Shown: positions 53,050-62,440, counted from the first letter of the stretch. The stretch: 64,000 nt of DNA from Zoogloeaceae bacterium G21618-S1 (GCA_027214125.1 JAPWHF010000015.1:1-64000); one strand, 5' to 3'. Notes: generated by a model not told the origin, from the sequence alone. Numbers and translations: made by a program.

Positions 53050-53688
53050 ATGGCGACAGAACCCGAGACAACACCTGACAACGCAGTCAAAGTCATGGTC
53101 TACCGCTGGGCGGGTGCCTGGGGGCCGTTCAAAGTCACTATCCCCTGCGGTGAATGCGCACTCACCCGCGACGTCATCGTCGACACCCTGGCGCATGAGC
53201 TGGACGGCATCGCGGTCGAGCTGGACGTGCGAGACTGGCTCACCGAATGGTGGAAGCCACTGGTCAAGGGCGGTTGGCATGCGCCCATCGTGATGGTCGA
53301 GGGCAAGGTGGTCAGTCAGGGGCAGGCGCTCAATCGCGGCTTGCTCACCCAGGCGGTCATCGACGCCGCAGCGGCGCGCACCGCCGTCACCGGCAACCAC
53401 ATTTTTGGCAAGGCCTCTTGCCCGCACTGCCAGCGCGCCAAAACCTATCTCGACGAAGCCGGCATCGCCTACACCTACCACGACGTGGTACGCGACCCGC
53501 GTGCGCTGTACGAGATGCTGGCGCGGGTCAAACCCATCATCGGCCCGAAAACGCCGGTGACGGTGCCGCAGATCTGGCTCGACGGCGACTACATTGGCGG
53601 CGCCGACCAGCTCTCCGAGCGGCTGCACTGCGTGGTCGAGCCCAACCCCGAGCGCGGCCGCAACTCGATGTCGCCGGCCACCGCCTGA
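53050..53688 (+). CDS. two-motif glutaredoxin-domain protein
   Basis: The 212-residue protein contains two redox motifs. The first half has IPCGECAL (Cys 33, Cys 36) and the NGKVVSQGQAL-like VEGKVVSQGQAL of a thioredoxin-like fold. The second half is a glutaredoxin domain with CPHC (Cys 124, Cys 127), the TVPQIWLDGDYIGG cis-proline and glutathione-binding loop. There is no signal peptide. Half one resembles the N-terminal unit of MerB-independent selenoprotein-like thioredoxins only loosely. It probably reduces disulfides or glutathione mixed disulfides. Confidence 0.8.
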   Translation: MATEPETTPDNAVKVMVYRWAGAWGPFKVTIPCGECALTRDVIVDTLAHELDGIAVELDVRDWLTEWWKPLVKGGWHAPIVMVEGKVVSQGQALNRGLLTQAVIDAAAARTAVTGNHIFGKASCPHCQRAKTYLDEAGIAYTYHDVVRDPRALYEMLARVKPIIGPKTPVTVPQIWLDGDYIGGADQLSERLHCVVEPNPERGRNSMSPATA

Positions 53689-53756
53689 GGCAGCGCGCCT
53701 CAGCGCATTGTCATCGACTGGCTATACTCAGGTGAGCACAGCCACCTGAGCGTCCA

Positions 53757-56522
53757 TTGAACATCTTCCTGTCCTACGCCTCGGACTACCGCGAGATCGC
53801 CGACGACATGTGTTGCCGGCTGCAGGCGGCCGGGCACGAGGTGTTTTTTGACCGCGAAGACCTGCCCGCCGGCGCGAGCTTTGACGACCGCATCCGCGAG
53901 GCCATCGACGCCTGCGAGCTGTTCATCTTCCTGGTCTCGCCAGCCGCCGTCGCGGACGGCCACTACACCCGCACCGAACTGAAGATCGTCAGCCGCAAAT
54001 GGCCGACGCCGGGTTGGCATGTGTTGCCGGTGGTGGTCACGCCCACGCCGCTGGACACCATCCCGGCCTACCTGCGCGCGCTCACCCTGATGCAGGCCGA
54101 AGGCAACCTGACCGCCGAAGTCGTGCTCGAAGTGCAAGAGCGGGTGCGCCAACACGCCGCGCCCGACGACATCCCGCCCACACCGCCCAAAGTCGATCCC
54201 GGCAGCGTGCGCTACCAGTCGGTGCAGCTACGCTTCAGCCTCGACGGCACCGGCAGCTACACCCTGGCCGTGCCGGCCTCCCCGGCCGGCGAGCAGCCCG
54301 CCGCCAGCCTGCCGCTCGACACCGCTGCGCTGGAACACGGCCTGTGGCAGGCGGCCCGGCCGATTGCCGGGTCAGCGCGCCGCGCAACCAGCGACGGCAC
54401 GATCGACGCCTTGCTGCCGGCCGGCGCCAATGCCCGCCAGATCGGTCAGAAACTCTACGCCGCCCTGTTCGACTCACCGCTGCGCGCCTGCCTTGAAGAA
54501 AACCTGCGCAGCGTCGACCCGCAGCGCGGCAACGGCCTGCGCTTTGTCATCAATACCACCGACGCGCCCGAGCTCGCCCGCCTGCCCTGGGAGTTCCTGT
54601 ACAGCCCGGCCAAGGACGATTTTCTGTTCTCCGACCGCATGCTGCCCGTGGTGCGCTGGCTCGATGTCGATGCGGCCGCGCCGACGCTCACCGTCGAACC
54701 GCCGCTGCGCCTGCTCATCGCCATCGCCTCGCCGACCGACCGACCCGGCCTCGAAGTGGGCGAGGAGATCGCGCATCTCGACACCGCGCTGGCCGAGCTC
54801 ACCGACCGCGGAGTCATACAAACCGTGCGCCTCGATCACGCCACGCTCGAACGGCTCGACAACGCCTTGCTCGAACACCGCCCGCATGTGCTGCACTTCA
54901 TCGGCCACGGCGATTTTGTCGACGACGAAGGCGTGCTGGTGCTCGAGTCGGACACCGCCCCCGGCACCGCCGACGCCATTGCCGGCCGGCAGCTCGCCGT
55001 GCTGCTGCGCAACCACCTCACCTCGCTACGGCTGGTCTTCCTCAACAGCTGCATGGGCGCCACCGCTTCGGCCCGCGACCCCTTCGGTGGCATGGCGCAA
55101 AGCCTGATCCGGCGCGGTATTCCGGCCGTCATCGCGATGCAGTTTCCGGTGCCCGACGGCGCCGCGGTGGCGATGGCCCGCCACTTTTACCGCTACCTCG
55201 CCGCTGGCCAGCCGGTGGACGCGGCACTCACCTCCACCCGCGCCTTTCTGTATGCGCGCGGCTACGCGGTCGAATGGGGTGCCCCGGCGCTGCACATGCG
55301 CACGCCGGATGGCCGCCTGTTCGACCTTGCGCCGGCCACGCACGAGCACGCCGATGTCCCGGTCCTACGACACGCGGCACCGGCGTCGGCGCCGCCACCG
55401 GTCGCGCCCACCGCTGCCGCACCAGTGGCATCACGCGGCAACGGCGCGCGTATCGGCGTGGTGATCGGTGTACTGGCGCTGCTCGGTGGCGGCGCCTGGT
55501 TCGCGCTGCAATCGGGCGAGCACAGCGCGCCGACGCCGGTTGAAGTGGCGCCCGTGCCGGTGCCAACGCCCCCGCCCACCGACCCGATCGTCATCCGCCC
55601 AAAACCTGAGCCGCTGCCACCGCCCACGCCGGTCGCACCGACCATCGTCAGTCCCGAGCCACCCACGCCGATCGATGGCGAACCCACCGCCCTTCCCTCG
55701 CCCGCCCCGAGCAGCGCCGCGGCGATGGCGCTCATCCGGCTACGCGACGGCGATGCCGTCGGCGGCACGGCCCTGCTGTCGCAGGCGCTCGACACAGACC
55801 CCGCCGCGCTATCGCTCGACCGTCTCGGCGCGCAAGCGCATGCCGAACTGGCCGATGCCCTGGCGCGCAGCGCCGAACAGCGTTTTTCGGCAGGCGACTT
55901 CGATGCCGGCCAAATGGCCCTGTCAACGCTTGAACGCATGGCCCCCTTCGACCCCGCCGTCGAGGCCGCGCTGATGCAGCGCCTCGCGCCGTGGATGGCC
56001 ATGGCCGCACCGGGTGTCGGCCTGGAGCCGGCCGCCGGCGCTTCAGACGACGCGCCGGTACGCTACACCGTGCGCCGCGGCGACACGCTGTGGAGCATCG
56101 CCCGCCGTGTGACCGGCGACGGCCGCAACTGGCGCGAGATGGTCGCCTACAACAATCGACTGGCCGAGATCGGGCTGGGCGGACAGGTGATTGCCGATCC
56201 GCATCGCATCGTGCCCGGACAATTGATCTCGGTGCCCGACATTCTCGAACTACGCGCCGGCCGCACCGCCTACCGCATCACCGGCGACAATCCGCTCCAG
56301 CGGCTTCCGCCGCATCTGGACGGCCTCGCGCTCGGCCGGGGGCGCGCCATGGAATACCACGTCTCGCCCGGCGAATCGCTCTCGCGCATCGCCGCCCGCA
56401 TTTATGGCGACCCGGCCTTGTGGCGCAACATTTTGCACGACAACGCGCGGATGATCCGGGATCCGGATCGCATCTATCCCGGGCAAGTGCTGGTGCTCCC
56501 CTTGCTGCCCGCGGCACGATAA
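53757..56522 (+). CDS. TIR-CHAT-transmembrane-LysM multidomain protein
   Basis: The 921-residue protein starts at a TTG whose next codons give NIFLSYASD, TIR box 1, so a later start would break the fold. TIR spans about 1-130, with FFDREDL and Glu 74 (YTRTEL) at the NADase-type Glu position. CHAT, a caspase-like peptidase domain, spans about 190-530, with His 384 (FIGHGDF) and Cys 432 (LNSCMG). One helix follows (565-583), then a proline-rich linker (590-650), a helical region (655-745) and two LysM modules (about 769-827 and 866-914). With one helix, TIR and CHAT are cytoplasmic and LysM periplasmic. NAD cleavage, proteolysis and peptidoglycan sensing are inferred from the families. Confidence 0.88.
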   Translation: MNIFLSYASDYREIADDMCCRLQAAGHEVFFDREDLPAGASFDDRIREAIDACELFIFLVSPAAVADGHYTRTELKIVSRKWPTPGWHVLPVVVTPTPLDTIPAYLRALTLMQAEGNLTAEVVLEVQERVRQHAAPDDIPPTPPKVDPGSVRYQSVQLRFSLDGTGSYTLAVPASPAGEQPAASLPLDTAALEHGLWQAARPIAGSARRATSDGTIDALLPAGANARQIGQKLYAALFDSPLRACLEENLRSVDPQRGNGLRFVINTTDAPELARLPWEFLYSPAKDDFLFSDRMLPVVRWLDVDAAAPTLTVEPPLRLLIAIASPTDRPGLEVGEEIAHLDTALAELTDRGVIQTVRLDHATLERLDNALLEHRPHVLHFIGHGDFVDDEGVLVLESDTAPGTADAIAGRQLAVLLRNHLTSLRLVFLNSCMGATASARDPFGGMAQSLIRRGIPAVIAMQFPVPDGAAVAMARHFYRYLAAGQPVDAALTSTRAFLYARGYAVEWGAPALHMRTPDGRLFDLAPATHEHADVPVLRHAAPASAPPPVAPTAAAPVASRGNGARIGVVIGVLALLGGGAWFALQSGEHSAPTPVEVAPVPVPTPPPTDPIVIRPKPEPLPPPTPVAPTIVSPEPPTPIDGEPTALPSPAPSSAAAMALIRLRDGDAVGGTALLSQALDTDPAALSLDRLGAQAHAELADALARSAEQRFSAGDFDAGQMALSTLERMAPFDPAVEAALMQRLAPWMAMAAPGVGLEPAAGASDDAPVRYTVRRGDTLWSIARRVTGDGRNWREMVAYNNRLAEIGLGGQVIADPHRIVPGQLISVPDILELRAGRTAYRITGDNPLQRLPPHLDGLALGRGRAMEYHVSPGESLSRIAARIYGDPALWRNILHDNARMIRDPDRIYPGQVLVLPLLPAAR

Positions 56523-56612
56523 GCTCGAGCTGCATCGCACACTCAAGTCGGATGGATTTACGCCGTAGCCATGACATTGCCCTAAAACCGGTACACCCAG
56601 GACCGCGCCCTC

Positions 56613-57758
56613 ATGGAAGCCACTGACGACACGCCGACCGACGCCGGCCCGATGCTCGACCCGGTCAAGATCGCCGCCCCGTGGATGGACGAGCGATCCC
56701 ACACGATGCTGCGCGAGTTCTTCCGCGTCGGCGTCAAATCGCGCTGCGTGCTGGTCGAACCGGAACGCGCACAGGCCATCCTGATCGATCTCGACCGCGG
56801 CGACGCCACCCGCCGGCTGCAAGACGCGCACCAGCGCTGGCCGAATGTGCCGATCATCGAGCTGAGTGTGAATCACACCAACGAAGCATTGTTCGTACGC
56901 AAGCCGATTCGCGCCAAAGGCATGGCCCGTGCGTTGCTCAGCGTACGACGACGCCTGCGCCTGAGCGACGACCCGGTCGCCGAGTCGGTCTCCGCGCCCG
57001 CATCCGAGGCCACCGGTGCACACGACGCGACTGGCGGCGTCGAAGACGACAGCGCCAGTCTGTTGATGGGCACCGCCCACGATGTCGACGCCACCGACCC
57101 CGACAGCTGGGCACGCGCCTGCTACGCACCGGAAGACTTCCTGCAAGGCCATCTGCAAGCGGCCGCGGCTCAGGCCGACGCCAGCGGCCGTGCGGTATCG
57201 ATGCGTGGCGTGTGGGGCACCTGGATCATCCCGCCCGGCAACGGCGCCATCCATGTCAACATGGCGGACCGCCCACTGCGCTCGCTGTGCGTGGTCAGCA
57301 TGGCGGCGAAGGAAGTGCGCCTCACCCCGGTCGCTGCCGACATCGACATCACCTGCGCACCGGATTTCATCTCCCGCGACGCCTTGCTATGGAAAGTGGC
57401 GCTATGGACCGCCCGCGGCCGCGTGCCACACGGCACGCCACTCGATCAGCCGGTGTATCTGAAACACTGGCCCGATCTCAACGCCCTCACCCCGCTACCC
57501 CAGGCGCTGCGCATGGCGGCGCTGTGGCTCAACCACCCGCTGCCGCTGCTCGACATGGCCGAGCGGCTGTCGGTGCCACAGCGCAATGTGTTCAGCTTTT
57601 ACACCGCCTGCGCAGCAATTGGCCTCGCCGGTCCGGCGCGGCGTGCAGCCGACATCCTCATCGACGCCCCCGACCTCACGCCTTCGACAATGCAGCGCTT
57701 GGTGGCCCGGCTGACAGGAAGACTCGGCCTGGGGCCGGTGGCCGAATCGGCGACCTAG
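56613..57758 (+). CDS. unrecognised 381-residue protein
   Basis: The protein has no signal peptide or helix. Residues 30-115 form an alpha/beta segment (SRCVLVEPERAQAILIDLDRG split at CVLVEPE) somewhat like a receiver or PilZ-adjacent fold without catalytic Asp residues. A low-complexity stretch follows (120-150). The second part has ACYAPEDFLQGHLQ and GVWGTWIIPPG, then a helical C-terminus with NVFSFYTACAAIGL. I cannot assign a family. It lies 90 bases after the TIR-CHAT gene in the same direction and converges on the GGDEF-EAL gene, so it may be co-transcribed with the former. Confidence 0.75.
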   Translation: MEATDDTPTDAGPMLDPVKIAAPWMDERSHTMLREFFRVGVKSRCVLVEPERAQAILIDLDRGDATRRLQDAHQRWPNVPIIELSVNHTNEALFVRKPIRAKGMARALLSVRRRLRLSDDPVAESVSAPASEATGAHDATGGVEDDSASLLMGTAHDVDATDPDSWARACYAPEDFLQGHLQAAAAQADASGRAVSMRGVWGTWIIPPGNGAIHVNMADRPLRSLCVVSMAAKEVRLTPVAADIDITCAPDFISRDALLWKVALWTARGRVPHGTPLDQPVYLKHWPDLNALTPLPQALRMAALWLNHPLPLLDMAERLSVPQRNVFSFYTACAAIGLAGPARRAADILIDAPDLTPSTMQRLVARLTGRLGLGPVAESAT

Positions 57759-57903
57759 CGTGTGTACAGTGCGGGTGTTGGCCGACGCGTAGCCGCCACC
57801 CGCGCAGCGCGCGCAACGCATTGATGTGGGGCGGCCGCGCATGCCCGCCGGCGGCGGTCGCCCCCCATCGCCACCGCTGCCCCCGCAAAACGGTGACAAC
57901 GCC

Positions 57904-60900
57904 TCAGATGGCTGGTTCGCCGCCTGTCACACCATGGACGATGAAGGCCCGCGCCGCAGCCTCGGGCAACGGCCGGCTGAAGTAGTAGCCCTGCATCACG
58001 TCGCAGTCGAGGTTGTCCAGATAGCTTGCCTGCGCCGCGGTCTCGACCCCTTCGGCGACCACGCTCAGGCCCAGGGTATGCGCCAGACGAATCGTGGCCG
58101 CACAGATGGCGGCGTCGTTCGGGTCGGTCTCGATGTCGATCACGAAGGTGCGGTCGAGCTTGAGACAATCGATGGGCAGCAACTTGAGGTAGGCGAGCGA
58201 GGAGTAGCCGGTGCCGAAATCGTCGATCGACAGACCAATGCCGATCGCCTTGAGCGCGCGCAGGATTTCCACCGTACGCGCCGGGTCTTCCATGGCCACG
58301 CTCTCGGTGATCTCCATCTCAAGCCGCGCTGGCGGAATGCCACTTTCCTCCAGCGCGCGTTGCACCTGCTGCGGTAAGGCCGGGTTGCGTAGCTGACGGG
58401 CCGACAGATTGACCGACATGCTCAGATTGCACAGCCCCTCGTCGCGCCAGCCCCGCAGCGTCTGGCAGGCGGAGTGAAGTGCCCACTCGCCGATCGCGCC
58501 GATCAGTCCGGTCTCTTCGGCCAGCGGAATGAACCGCCCCGGCGGAATCAAGGCGCCATCGGGCTGCTGCCAGCGGATCAGGGCTTCAAAGCCGAGCAGG
58601 CGCCGGCTGGCCGCTTCGATCTTGGGCTGATAATGGAGCACGAATTCGCCGTTCTGGAGCGCCCGGCGCATATCGGCCTCCATGCGCAGGCGCTCGTCGG
58701 CGGCCTCGGTCATGGCCGAATCAAAGAAGCGGTAGCCGTTGCGACCGGCATTCTTGGCCGAGTACATCGCGATGTCGGCATGCTTCATGAGGGTGACCCG
58801 GTCTTCGCCGTCATCCGGGAAGACCGCGATGCCGACCGAGGCCGAGGGGGTGACTTGCTGATGCTCCAGCATCAGTGGTTCGGCCAGGGTCTCGAACAGT
58901 TCAGTGACCACCCGCACGGCGGCCGACACCGCGTGGATATTCGTGATCGCGAGCACAAACTCATCCCCGCCAGGGCGTGCCACGATATCGCTTTCCCGCG
59001 CATTCATACGCAAACGATCGGCGATCGTGACCAGGAAGTCGTCGCCCAGCGCATGGCCCAGCGAGTCGTTGATGGCCTTGAAGTTGTCCATATCGACGAA
59101 CAGCAGCGCCAACTTGCTGCCATTGCGGCGCGCGTCGGCAATCGACTGGTCGAGACGAGACTCCAGCGTATAGCGGTTGTCCAGACCGGTCAGTGCATCC
59201 TGATGGGCAAGCCGCTCGACCGCTTCCATTGCCCGTTTATGCTCGGTGACATCGGTGTAGATGGTGACAAAACCGTTGCCTGGCAGCGGCAAGCCGCGGA
59301 TCTCCAGCACCGTGCCATCGGGGCGGGCGCGTTCGAACACATGCGGCTCCAGCCGGGCCGCACGCACCATCAGTTCCTTGACCTTGGCCTCCACATCGCA
59401 GGGGCCGTATTCTCCTCGCTCCGCATTGAAGCGGAACAGCGATTCGAGCGTGACGGGTGTCCGGGCCAGCAGCGCATCCGGGAAACCGAGCAAGCGCTTG
59501 AAGTGGTCGTTGGCGGCGACCAGATGCATGTCGCCATCGAACAGCGACACGCCGCCAGGAATGTTGTCGACCAAAGTGCGGAAGATCGCATTGCGGGTGC
59601 GCAGCTCCTGCTCGACCTGCATGTGATCGGTGATGTCGGTGTAGGTCGTGATGAAGCCGACCACCGCACCGTCGATGCTCATCGGCTGGCCTTCAACCAG
59701 ATGCGTGCGGCCGTTGGGCCGGCTGCGGGTAAAGCGGTGGTGCTCAAAACGCAAGGCCTGCGCCCGGCGTGCCTGCACATAGGTTTCGGGATCGCCGGGC
59801 CCGTACTCGCCACGCGCGGCGGGCACCCGGATCAGGTCTTCGAAAGGCACATCGCGATAAACCGCGGCTTGGGGCAATTCCAGTACATCCACGAATTTGT
59901 CGTTCCAGTGTTTCAACCGCAAATGCTCGTCAAACACCGAAATACCCTGCGGCAACTGGGCAAGCACGGCCTGCAGGTAAGCGCTGCGGCGCTTGAGCGC
60001 CGACTCCATCCGCCGACGCTCGGTGACATCGGTATAGACACTCACAAAGCCGCCGCCGGGCAAGGGCGCACCGCGCACCTCCAGCACCGTGCCATCGGGC
60101 CGGGTCCGCTCCATGGCGTGGTAAGTCGGGTGGCGCGCCAGTTCCAGCATTTCAGCCACTTTGGCCTCGACATCCACCTCGCCATACTCGCCATGTTCGG
60201 CGTTGTAGCGGATCACCTCTGAGAAATGCGGCTGCTTGATCGCCAACGCCTTGGGGAATCCGACCAGCTTCAGGACTTCGTCGTTGTGCAGCACCATGTC
60301 CAGCTTGGCATCGAACACTGTCACGCCACTGGGAATGTTGTCGACCAGAGTCTGCAGCACGTCATGTTTGGCCTGCAACACGCCTTCGGCCTGCTTGCGG
60401 TCGGAAATATCGGTGTAGCTGGCGACAAAGCCGACGGTCTCGCCATCGCGCACCATCGGCATGCCTTCGACCAGATGGGTGCGCCCATTCGGGCGGGTAC
60501 GCTCAAAGCGGTGCGGCCGGAACTGGAGCGCCAACGCCTTGCGTGCCTTGACCAGTTCAACCGGATCGCCGGGCCCATACTCGCCTCTCAGCGCCGGGAA
60601 CATGATCAGGTCTTCAAACGGCACGCCTTCATACACGGCCGATTCCGGCAGATCGAGGACGTCCAGCACGACCCGGTTCCAGCGACGCAGCCGCAACTGG
60701 TCGTCAAACACGGAAATGCCTTGCGGCAAGTGATCGAGAATGGTCTGCAGATCGAAGCTCTCGCGCGCCAACGCCGCTTCGGCTTTGTGGCGCTCGGTCA
60801 CATCGGTATAGATCGTGACGAAACCACCGTCCGGCAAGGGGGCGCCATGCACCGCCAGCACATTGCCATTCGGCCGCGTCCGTTCATAGCGATAGGGTTC

Positions 60901-61260
60901 CGGCTGTCGCACACGCGCCATGACCCCTTCGACCGCAGCGTCCAGCGGCCCGTCGCCGTACTCGCCGCGCTCTGCGTTGTAGCGCACAAGCGCTTCGAGC
61001 GATATCGAACCGCGCGCCAGCAAATCCGCCGGCAGGTCCATCAAGTCGAGCAGGGCGGCATTGTGCAAGGTGACGTTGAGTGAGGCGTCGACCAGGGTCA
61101 CCCCGGCCGGCAGGTGATTGAGCACAGCTTCGTACCGAGCGCACTTCGCTCTGAGCGCGTTCAATTCCTGCCGTCGGCACACCGCCCAGCCGAACGCCAC
61201 CAGCCCCAGCGCAAGGACGACCACCGCGAGCACCAAAACCGTCAAGAACCACCTCCTCAA
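57904..61260 (-). CDS. five-PAS GGDEF-EAL cyclic-di-GMP enzyme
   Basis: The 1118-residue protein has one N-terminal helix (about 5-27), then five PAS domains (43-155, 168-287, 300-413, 425-545, 556-672), a GGDEF domain (680-850) with intact ARPGGDEF (764-768) and an EAL domain (860-1110) with FEALIRW (Glu 892), DDFGTGYSSL and the YYFSRPLP end. Both catalytic sites look intact. PAS 1, 3 and 5 end in an ITYTDVTE-type sequence (IYTDVTE, VYTDVTE), while PAS 2 and 4 carry the RTHLVEG block and end YTDISD or YTDITD. It makes or degrades c-di-GMP in response to an unknown signal. Confidence 0.92.
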   Translation of the reverse strand: MRRWFLTVLVLAVVVLALGLVAFGWAVCRRQELNALRAKCARYEAVLNHLPAGVTLVDASLNVTLHNAALLDLMDLPADLLARGSISLEALVRYNAERGEYGDGPLDAAVEGVMARVRQPEPYRYERTRPNGNVLAVHGAPLPDGGFVTIYTDVTERHKAEAALARESFDLQTILDHLPQGISVFDDQLRLRRWNRVVLDVLDLPESAVYEGVPFEDLIMFPALRGEYGPGDPVELVKARKALALQFRPHRFERTRPNGRTHLVEGMPMVRDGETVGFVASYTDISDRKQAEGVLQAKHDVLQTLVDNIPSGVTVFDAKLDMVLHNDEVLKLVGFPKALAIKQPHFSEVIRYNAEHGEYGEVDVEAKVAEMLELARHPTYHAMERTRPDGTVLEVRGAPLPGGGFVSVYTDVTERRRMESALKRRSAYLQAVLAQLPQGISVFDEHLRLKHWNDKFVDVLELPQAAVYRDVPFEDLIRVPAARGEYGPGDPETYVQARRAQALRFEHHRFTRSRPNGRTHLVEGQPMSIDGAVVGFITTYTDITDHMQVEQELRTRNAIFRTLVDNIPGGVSLFDGDMHLVAANDHFKRLLGFPDALLARTPVTLESLFRFNAERGEYGPCDVEAKVKELMVRAARLEPHVFERARPDGTVLEIRGLPLPGNGFVTIYTDVTEHKRAMEAVERLAHQDALTGLDNRYTLESRLDQSIADARRNGSKLALLFVDMDNFKAINDSLGHALGDDFLVTIADRLRMNARESDIVARPGGDEFVLAITNIHAVSAAVRVVTELFETLAEPLMLEHQQVTPSASVGIAVFPDDGEDRVTLMKHADIAMYSAKNAGRNGYRFFDSAMTEAADERLRMEADMRRALQNGEFVLHYQPKIEAASRRLLGFEALIRWQQPDGALIPPGRFIPLAEETGLIGAIGEWALHSACQTLRGWRDEGLCNLSMSVNLSARQLRNPALPQQVQRALEESGIPPARLEMEITESVAMEDPARTVEILRALKAIGIGLSIDDFGTGYSSLAYLKLLPIDCLKLDRTFVIDIETDPNDAAICAATIRLAHTLGLSVVAEGVETAAQASYLDNLDCDVMQGYYFSRPLPEAAARAFIVHGVTGGEPAI

Positions 61261-61352
61261 TCACGTCGTCGCAACACCGCCGGATCTCAAGAGCGGACTG
61301 AATGCGGCCCTACTACTAACGGCGTCGATTGAAGAATCTTTTGGCTTCGGAC

Positions 61353-62321
61353 TCAATGCCGTCGCACAAGCACCGAGCGCTCTCGCGCACCGCTGCGCGG
61401 ATCGACCACGGTCGCGTCGATGCGGTTGCCATCGCTGGAGATCGAAAAGCTGGCATGCAGCTCGATACCGTTGAGCCAATACACGGTCTGGCCGCGCAAA
61501 CCGCTGACCGTACCGCGCCCCTCGACCACGCCGTCGGCCGTCATGCCGCGGACCTGAAACGCACTGCCCTGCTGCGCCACCTGCAACTCACCGCCGTCTT
61601 CATCACGCCAGAAGCCGGTCAGATCCACCGCCGTCTCGCGCCGACGGGTATCTGGCACCACGGGGCTCGGCGGGGGCGCCACCTCGGCCGGCACGGTGTA
61701 GGTCACATCGGGCGGTGTCGGCACCCCGCCTTGCTCCTCGGCAAACAGCCCGATCAGCCCCAACCCGATCACACCGATCACGGTCCATTTGACCCAGCCG
61801 CCCTTGGCCGGCGGCGGGGGCGGGGGTGGCACAGGATCGGGTTCGGGGTCAGGCGTGAGTTCGAGCACCTTGCGCAAGGTGTCGACCAGTTGCGAGACAT
61901 CGTAGTCCCAGCGCCGGTCGGTGAGCTCGATCGCGTTACGCCGGGCCAGCAGACTCAGATCATCGGGCAAGTCGGCGGACAAGGGCATTGCCGCGCCCTC
62001 GACCAGCACCGGAATCACCCGCACACCGGTCCGATTCAAGGCCGTCGCGATCTCGATGCGGGTGTAGTCGTCAGGATTGTCCAGCCGGCGCTGACCATCC
62101 GCCCCGGTCGCGCTCAACCAGCGCGGCCCGATCACCGCCACCAGCACGCCGCAACTGGCCAGCGCGCGTTCGATCGCCTCGACAAAGTCGACGCCGGGTT
62201 CGATGGTTTCGACATCCCGGAAGATCGGTACGCCCGACAAGTGATCACGCAAATGATCACTCAGACGGCCGGCGGCACTCTGGCTGTCCTGGCGCCGGTA
62301 GCTGACGAATATCCCTTTCAT
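61353..62321 (-). CDS. membrane-anchored TIR-domain protein with beta-rich C-terminus
   Basis: The 322-residue protein begins KGIFVSYRRQDS, TIR box 1, and has Glu 90 (DDYTRIEIATAL) at the catalytic-Glu position of NAD-cleaving TIR domains. A run of prolines (164-171) leads to one helix (176-193), and the last 95 residues are beta-rich (LTGFWRDEDGGEL, YWLNGIEL) like a small lipocalin-type barrel facing the periplasm. GGGGGC precedes the start. Topology mirrors the TIR-CHAT-LysM protein at 53757, with a different outside module. Function is unknown; a sensor that triggers NAD depletion is one hypothesis. Confidence 0.85.
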   Translation of the reverse strand: MKGIFVSYRRQDSQSAAGRLSDHLRDHLSGVPIFRDVETIEPGVDFVEAIERALASCGVLVAVIGPRWLSATGADGQRRLDNPDDYTRIEIATALNRTGVRVIPVLVEGAAMPLSADLPDDLSLLARRNAIELTDRRWDYDVSQLVDTLRKVLELTPDPEPDPVPPPPPPPAKGGWVKWTVIGVIGLGLIGLFAEEQGGVPTPPDVTYTVPAEVAPPPSPVVPDTRRRETAVDLTGFWRDEDGGELQVAQQGSAFQVRGMTADGVVEGRGTVSGLRGQTVYWLNGIELHASFSISSDGNRIDATVVDPRSGARERSVLVRRH

Positions 62322-62440
62322 GCACGCCCCCTATGCATTCCTGATGTTCCGATTCTGGTTTCACCATAGCCGGATTTCCCCTGACAGGCGAGCGCTGCGG
62401 GAGCCGGTATCATGTCGGTCTCTACCGCAGCGCCACGCCC

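Noticed and set aside
58474-60222. 582-codon plus-strand frame inside the GGDEF-EAL gene
   Set aside because: Antisense to five PAS domains; its internal repetition only mirrors the PAS repeats.
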